Below are positions 58,505 through 64,000 of a DNA stretch of 64,000 nucleotides, piece after piece; the stretch's first letter is position 1; each line of letters opens with the position of its first letter. The notes under the pieces were generated by a model. It was given only the letters and a program-made list of their open reading frames with translations, searched no databases and had not been told where the DNA came from. Source of the DNA: Epiperipatus broadwayi (taxonomy: Eukaryota; Onychophora; Udeonychophora; Euonychophora; Peripatidae); contig JAQFVV010000112.1 of NCBI GenBank assembly GCA_028023455.1, forward strand, positions 494,001 through 558,000, read 5' to 3'. Both the position numbers and the translations under genes were made by a program.

Positions 58505-60091
58505 ATGACAGACAAAAATAAATCATGGCCCTTATTCCCAGGAGGCTGTAAAGTCACCGACCAAGGCAGCAGTTGGTGGCCGAATGCGAAGGGTGCTAAG
58601 AATCCCCTGATTGTGGACTCAGGCTTCCATTTGATGACGACTTTTTATTTAGGTACTTACAACTGCAGATCACTTTCAAGTGAAAGAAGATTGCAAGAGT
58701 TAGAAGAAGAACTGTCTTATATTAAATGGGACGTTATTGGACTTTGTGAAGTTAGAAGAAAAGGTGAAGAAACAATTGATTTAAAAAGTGGACATATACT
58801 CTACTATAAAGACACAAATATTGGAAATACAAGTGGAGTAGGATTCATTATAAATAAAAAATGGAAGAATAACATTGTGGAGATTGATGGTGTATCAGAC
58901 AGAGTGGCAAGATTAGTTTTACAACTTAATAGCAGATACCAAATGCAGATAATTCAGGTTTATGCCCCAACAAGTTCTCATAGTGATGAAGTTTTAGAAG
59001 ATTTTTATATGGATGTACAAAAAGCTTTTGATCAAAGTAAACAACATTTTAAAATTGTTATGGGAGACTTTAATGCTAGAATTGGTAAACAAATGAAAGA
59101 TGAAAATGCTGTAGGTAATTTTGGGTATGGTAATAGAAATGAAAGAGGACATAGACTAGTGGAGTTTGCAGAAAAAGAAAAACTTTATATTATGAATTCT
59201 TTTTTTGAGAAAAATGTTAAAAGGAAATGGACATGGAAGCTTCCAAATGAAGGTACAACAGAATTGGATTATATTTTGACTAACAGAAAATACATATTTC
59301 AAGATTGTAATGTTCTTAATAAATTTAACACAGGAAGTGATCATCGATTAGTAAGATGTAAGATACATGTTAATGCAAAACTAGAGAGACAAAAATTATT
59401 AAGAAAAACAATATTTACAGTTGATATTCCTAATCTTCAGAAACATTCTAATGAATTTAAATTAGAACTTACAAATCGGTTTCAAGTATTAGTAGATTTT
59501 GAACATGATTCAGATTTGAATGACATTAATAGGAAAAAAAGCGATACACTTTTAAAAACTGCAACAAAGATAGCTGGTAGAAAAAAGCAGCAATTGACCA
59601 ATAAAATTTCTACTGAGACTAGAGAATTTATGAAGAAAAGAAGGAATATGAGGATATACAACAATGATGCATTAAAAAAGATTGAATATCTCAAATTTTG
59701 TAAAATGGTGCAGAAAAGAGTTGAAAATGATATAAGAAAGTATAATTGTGAACTAGCAAGGAAAGCTGTAGAAGAGAATAAAAGTCTAAAGAGTGTAAAA
59801 CAACATTTTGGTATTGGTAGGAAATTTATATCTGCAATAAGAAAAAAAGATGGCATTATTACTAAAAAGAGGGATGACATCATGAAATTTGTAGAAGACT
59901 TCTATCAAGAATTATATAGTAATAAAGAACAAGTGCCTCCTATATCTATTATATCTTCCGAATTGCCCAGAATTTTGAATGAGGAAGTGAGACATGCAAT
60001 TCAATTTATGAAGAAAGGGAAGGCTCCAGGTAATGATGGAATTATAATTGATATATTAGAAGAAGCAGGTGAAGAAATAGACATTTTTTAG
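58505..60091 (+). pseudogene. RTE LINE: AP endonuclease and start of RT
   Basis: A 528-residue frame. AP-endonuclease motifs in order: GTYNCRSLSS, WDVIGLCEVRRKGEE (catalytic Glu), GVGFIINKKW, QVYAPTSSH, VMGDFNARIG, TWKLPNEGTTELDYILTN and GSDHRLVRCK (the SDH motif). It continues through a basic linker (about 320-480) into EDFYQELYSN and KKGKAPGNDGI, the motif that opens the RT. A frameshift at a T run (60085-60091) stops it before the palm domain. The first Met is used, although the antisense copy agrees with the same start. Confidence 0.93.
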
Positions 60092-60175
60092 CAAAGTTAT
60101 ATACCAAATGTCTAAATGATAAAGATGTACCAGATGATTGAAATAATGCAGTATTAATATTAATATTTAAAAAAG

Positions 60176-61450
60176 GTGATAAAGAAGATATTAGAACTTA
60201 CAGGCCTATCAGTTTTATACAAAATTTTTACTAAGATAATTACAACTCATCTTCAGAAAACACTGAATTTCCACCAACCAAGAGAACAAGCTGGATTTAA
60301 AAGTGGCTTTAGTACAGTAGATCATATCCAGGTATTGAGAGAAATTATAGAAAGGACAAATGAATATGAGTTGCCATTATGCTTAGGATTTGTAGACTAT
60401 GAAAAGGCATTTGATTCTATAAACATTTCTTCAGTGATTAAAGCATTGGATCATCAAGGTGTAGATCCAGAATATTGTCATATTTTAAAGAATATTTATA
60501 AAAATGCAACAGCAACAATTAGATTACATAATGATAGTAGGAAAATCAACATTGAAAAGAGTGTAAGACAGGGTGACTCCATATCTCCAAAACGTTTTAC
60601 AGCAGTGCTGCAAGAAGTATTTTGTGGATTAAAATGGGAAGCTAAAGGAGTGAAAGTAAATGGAGATTATTTAAGTCATTTAGATTTTGCAGATGATGTA
60701 GTTGTTTTTGCAAATAATGCTTTAGAGCTACAGGAAATGTTGCAGGAGTTATCAGATGAAAGTAGGAAAGTAGGACTAAAGATAAATGTTAAAAAGACTA
60801 AAGTAATGTTTAATAGATTTTCTCAAAATATGAAAATAAAGATTGATTATGATGAGTTAGAAGAAGTTAACAGTTACAAATACCTTGGTCAGATTATTAA
60901 TACAGATGGAAATATAATGGATGAAATTAATCATAGAATTAAACTTGGTTGGAGTGCTTTTGGTAGAAATAACTTGATACTAAAAGGAAATATGCCTATG
61001 TGTTTGAAAAGGAAGGTTTTTAATAAATGTGTTTTGCCAGTTCTTACTTATGGATCTGAGACTTGGACACTTAATAGAAGAGCAATACAGAGACTTCAGA
61101 CCACTCAAAGAAGTATGGAGAGATGCATGTTGGGAGTAACAAGAAGGGATCGAAAACGCAATGTATGGGTAAGAGAACAAACAGGTGTTACTGACCTCAT
61201 TGAAAAAATTAAAAGACTGAAGTGGAGTTGGGCTGGACATATTGTTAGAAGAGATGATAATAGATGGACAATTGAAATTTTAAACTGGATTCCAAGAGAT
61301 TGTAAAAGACCCAGAAAGAGACCACATGTCAGATGGATGGATGAAATAAGAAAGTGTGCAGGGGTGATATGGAGAAGAGAAGCTAAAGATAGGAAAAGAT
61401 GGATTGAACTTGGAGAGACCTTCATCCTGCAGTGGATTGATAATGTTTGA
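60176..61450 (+). pseudogene. RTE LINE: reverse transcriptase and C-terminal region
   Basis: A 424-residue frame that continues the LINE after the frameshift. RT motifs are LSVLYKIFTKII, GFKSGFSTVDHI, FVDYEKAFDS (motif A), VRQGDSISP (motif B) and LDFADDVVVF (motif C), with YLGQIINTDG behind. The C-terminal part has LPVLTYGSETWTL and RWSWAGHIVRRDD, both usual in RTE-type proteins. An in-frame TGA near 60138 lies in the gap between the frames. All catalytic Asp residues are kept, so inactivation is due to the gap and the shift. Confidence 0.93.
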
Positions 61451-61464
61451 TGATGATGATGATG

Positions 61465-61570
61465 ATGATAACAATTCATGCTCCCTCAATCTCTTCTCAA
61501 TACTGCACCTAGATTCACCTATATATGATAGCATACAATCACAAAAAATTGGTATATGACATTACTTTTC
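61465..61570 (-). pseudogene. Penelope-like GIY-YIG remnant
   Basis: Antisense text CMLSYIGESRCSIEKRLREHE is the YIG half of a GIY-YIG endonuclease with its conserved Arg and Glu region (RLREH). It is cut right after by the LINE insertion. Confidence 0.75.
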
Positions 61571-62184
61571 TACTTGACAGGTATGACATCCTTAGAATTA
61601 TTGACTAATTTATTAATATTGTTTGGAACATAGAATGAAACATTAAACACATTCTTATATATATCCTTAAAAAATTTTACTTGTGGATTTGAAATAAATG
61701 GATTAGATATCCATTGTTTACTATTAATCTTCATCTCCTTTAAATCATTATAACCTTTTTTAAATTGACATAAAGTATTGTTTATTTGTTCCATTTTATA
61801 ACCAACATCAAGCAATTCTTTGGCAAATATTTCAATATTTTTCAGTTTATCATTTTGGTAATGACATAATTTTTCATTCCGAAATAAAAAAGATCTAAAA
61901 CTTGCCATCTTATGCATCATTGGTACTTTTGATTTACAATTTATATATCCTCTTTTTTGCAGTGGCTTAATTATTAATTTATAATTTAATATACTATTAT
62001 CTCTTGTAATAATTAAATCTAAATATTTAATATTTTTGTCCTGTTCCTTTTCAATAGTCCATTTCAAGTCATTCAACTTATTTAATTCCTCTACAAGCAA
62101 ATTTATACTATTAGTATTTCCACAAACAAAAACATCATCTACATATCTTTTGTAAATTTTAATAAATCGACAAGCTGCTAACAT
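61570..62184 (-). pseudogene. Penelope-like reverse transcriptase, C-terminal half
   Basis: A 204-residue antisense frame. It starts just before the RT active site, seen as YKRYVDDVFV (YVDD), and continues with LNKLNDLKWTIE and IKYLDLIITRD, typical of Penelope-like RTs. Then comes RGYINCKSKVPMMHKMASFR and the linker to the endonuclease. The N-terminal RT motifs are absent, so the element is 5' truncated by its inverted end at 62190. Confidence 0.88.
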
Positions 62185-62401
62185 TAAAATATGAGATTCA
62201 TGGGATTTGAATTGATGACGTTTGCGTCCGCTTTTTTTTTTTTAATTTAACGGCAGTTGAGGCAGGTTTAAGAAATTAACCGAAAGTACTTCTGTGGATT
62301 TAAGGATTGTTTGTAATAGTTTGTAAACCATTAAATTTATTATTTCAATTATAATTACAATTTTGTTTTTAATTAACGGACATTTTATTTATTTTACATA
62401 T

Positions 62402-62722
62402 ATATATATATATTAGAGCAAGGGAAAATGATACAGTTTATTCAGCTTTTTATGTTCAACAAAATAGTATAGGTCATATATGTAGTCCAAAGGATTTTGC
62501 AATATTAATGCATGAAACATACGATAAAAAATGCAAGATTAAAGAATCATATCTTATACAAAATTCATCTTGTGCTATTAATTCAAAATTAACCAGTTTT
62601 CAGATTAGTTGTTCCTGGCCAATGCAATGAAATGTTGAATTTATTACTTAGGAGAAAATAGGAAATTTTTTACTGCTTTGATAAGGACTCATTGGAGTTG
62701 AAAGCACTTGGCAATAGTTATT
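62402..62722 (+). repeat. Penelope-associated repeat, copy 2
   Basis: Sense copy of the segment at 32543-32860, starting in an (AT)n run. It contains an open stretch of about 70 codons (SAFYVQQNSIGHICS...) kept in both copies but not recognised. Its 3' part is the decayed hammerhead. Confidence 0.6.
62672..62719 (+). ncRNA. Hammerhead remnant, family 3
   Basis: TTGATAA in place of CTGATGA, stem II ACTC-ATTG-GAGT, GAAA, GCACTT, GGCAATAGT. Same changes as the other copy, so the loss of C3 and G8 predates their separation or is the family form. Confidence 0.5.
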
Positions 62723-62799
62723 TTATTTATAATAATGATTCTTATTATTTAACAATTTATGAAATGTAGAAAATGCCAAAATGAAGATGTGTGTGTATA

Positions 62800-63095
62800 C
62801 CACAATATATACTGAACAATGATAAAGGCATGTGTAAGACATTGTGATCTAGGCCAACTGATGGGTGCTGTTTCAGCATAAAATGTGCATCTTGGGGATC
62901 ATACTTCTGTTTCACATGTTTTTGATCATATGTTTAGGATTATGATTACATCTTTCCACAAGATGTTAAAAGCAGATAGAAACTAGTCCCTATCTTGTGT
63001 GAGAGTGCTGTAGTGAAAATTATATTAAAGAAATATTATTCATCAATTAGATAATCTCTAATCTAATAAGTCATTAATAAAAATTATTGACTATT
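62800..63095 (+). repeat. Hammerhead family 2 repeat, single copy
   Basis: Same landmarks as 30050-30712: GAACAATGATAAAGGCATG, hammerhead, CCACAAGATGTTAAAAG, AGAAATATTATTCATCA and TAATAAAAATTATTGAC. A SINE fragment follows. Confidence 0.7.
62843..62905 (+). ncRNA. Hammerhead motif, family 2, best stem I
   Basis: Outer stem I GTGATC pairs with GATCAT and inner stem I CCAA with TTGG, both complete. The core reads CTGATGG (A9 changed) and AAAA (G12 changed); stem II is GTGCT-GTTTC-AGCAT and stem III ATG-TG-CAT followed by C. Two core changes argue against activity, but the paired arms show what the family once looked like. Confidence 0.65.
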
Positions 63096-63149
63096 ATATA
63101 TGTCTTATAACTTAGTTAAATGATGAGCTAAAAGTGGATGCCTGAGTAT

Positions 63150-63272
63150 TCTCATTTAAAATATGTTACTGGTGCAGCTATAGGTTTCAATCATATTTAA
63201 CTCATCACTTCTGCCACTCAAATTTCATAAAATGCCCAAGTAATAAACCTATTTGATTTTTTTTTTTTTTTG
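63150..63272 (+). mobile_element. tRNA-derived SINE fragment
   Basis: GGTGCAGCTATAGGTTTCAATC, then CCACTCAAATTTCATAAAATGCCC and AGTAATAAACC with a T-rich end, like the copies at 26.5-28.1 kb. Degraded. Confidence 0.45.
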
Positions 63273-63994
63273 AAAAGACAAAATTGAAAAAGATTAAATT
63301 TTTCTTTTATATTTTACTCTCTTACTAAAACTACTAGATATCCCATTTATCTATTAATATTTGAATATTTCAAATCCATCATTAAAAATTGGTATTAAAA
63401 ATTATTATATAACACCAATAACAAGATTGCAGGCCAGAAAGCAAAGTATATGCAGATGAAAATTTGGAAATACCAAGGTGGAATTGAAATCCAAATGCAT
63501 GGGTCAGAGAAGAGGCATATGCCATTGAAATAATTTAGAAGGTAAAATGGGCCTGAGTCAGGTATGTTTTTAGAAAAAGATAATAAAAGTTTATCAACTG
63601 ACTTCTCAAAATTAATTCTAAGAGATTATGCAAGATCTAAAAAGAGACTATAATGTGTAGAAAAGAAGCCATGAGTTTAGAAGAACAGGATTAAATTTAA
63701 TGACACTTTTGTTTTGCAGTGTTGGTAATAGTTGGAAATGATGGAAACGATGATGATAAATTGGATATCAATATAAGTTAGCCATGAGCTTTCTAACTTG
63801 CTAGCAAGTCAGATATGATAACTGCTATTCTATATAGCTTTATTTGTAAATACAATGGCATGACATGTGGTTTTATCTTTCAAACATGATATTTTAATAT
63901 TACATAAATATAAATTTAAGTTAAAGTCTTAAATGAATATTACTAATTTCATTGTCAAATTAGAAATAATTAAAAGTTAAATTTTTTTTTCTAG
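63273..63994. other. End of the long DGK intron
   Basis: AT-rich intron with fragments resembling the RTE LINE C-terminus (63418-63760: CATGGGTCAGAGAAGAGGCATATG, then GGATGATAA-type end). It ends in a T run and CTAG acceptor at 63981-63994. Confidence 0.5.
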
Positions 63995-64000
63995 CCTCAA
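63995..64000 (+). CDS. DGKQ: Probable start of next DGK theta exon
   Basis: After TTTTTTTTTCTAG the last six bases read CCTCAA (Pro-Gln) in the phase left by the exon at 29275. In vertebrate DGKQ the LPDL segment is followed within about ten residues by the catalytic domain start, so a short Pro-containing linker is expected here. Only two codons are visible. Confidence 0.6.

Larger units (their letters stand above)
58245..61470 (+). mobile_element. RTE-type LINE, nearly full-length sense copy
   Basis: 5' UTR (58245-58504), endonuclease-RT coding region in two frames and a 3' TGATGA repeat tail (61447-61470), the tail type expected of RTE elements. The 5' UTR boundary is set by its match to the antisense copy at 21086-21385. 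It lies within the GIY-YIG part of the Penelope-like element. Confidence 0.9.
57920..62355 (-). mobile_element. Penelope-like element with inverted ends, split by an RTE LINE
   Basis: The outer 165 bases are inverted repeats: 57920-58085 against 62190-62355, sharing ATTTCTTAAACCTGCCTCAA, the poly-A/T stretch and ATGGGATTTGAATTGATGA. The antisense RT and GIY-YIG remains lie at 61465-62184. An RTE LINE (58245-61470) on the opposite strand interrupts it. Inverted and partial terminal repeats are typical for Penelope-like elements. Confidence 0.75.

Noticed and set aside
59156-59883. Minus-strand frames of 62 and 133 codons
   Set aside because: Shadows of the RTE LINE endonuclease frame on the + strand.
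1-64000. Prokaryotic-type systems (operons, CRISPR arrays, defence islands)
   Set aside because: No such gene clusters or spaced repeats; spliced exons, LINEs, LTR elements and Penelope-like elements show eukaryotic nuclear DNA.

Overview
The window is very AT-rich eukaryotic (metazoan, probably invertebrate) DNA. It holds six exons of one host gene on the + strand, separated by introns packed with retroelements. The host gene is a diacylglycerol kinase theta orthologue (DGKQ). Exons at 1267-1414, 1505-1647, 23557-23618, 23724-23874 and 29118-29275 encode the Ras-association-like domain and the stretch leading to the kinase catalytic domain. Codon phases match at every junction. A CT-rich tract plus CTAG at 63981-63994, followed by six in-phase bases, looks like the start of the next exon, which makes the last intron about 34.7 kb. 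The C1 domains must lie before the window and the catalytic domain after it. The species cannot be fixed from the sequence.

Region by region: 1.9-9.9 kb holds two antisense copies of an APE-type LINE (called LINE-A here). One is broken up by a 340-bp satellite foldback and by hammerhead-bearing repeats. 12.7-21.4 kb is an antisense RTE-type LINE interrupted by a 5.2-kb Ty3/Gypsy-like LTR element (LTRs 13891-14536 and 18476-19118, 5-bp target duplication CCACC) and by a foldback repeat. 21.9-31 kb carries diverged tandem repeats, tRNA-derived SINE fragments, a foldback MITE and many copies of a roughly 346-bp repeat. 32.5-36.3 kb has a Penelope-associated repeat, a 0.7-kb TATA-bearing element with terminal inverted repeats, and a 2.1-kb LTR-like repeat. 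A relative of that repeat lies at 43.6-45.7 kb, next to a palindromic pair of Penelope-like fragments (45.7-46.9 kb). 52.0-57.9 kb is an LTR element with 1.73-kb LTRs, a single gag-like coiled-coil ORF and no pol. 57.9-62.4 kb is a Penelope-like element with inverted ends that surrounds a nearly full-length RTE LINE. 62.4-63.3 kb repeats the hammerhead and SINE themes.

The most interesting signal is RNA-level. Three unrelated repeat families each contain a type I hammerhead ribozyme motif: stem I arms that pair, a CUGAUGA box, a stem II hairpin, GAAA, a very short self-complementary stem III, then UH. One family occurs as tandem copies of about 346 bp, the size and arrangement described for animal retrozymes. 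Penelope-like elements, proposed to mobilise such RNAs, are present in the same window. Most copies are mutated, but several keep the whole conserved core.
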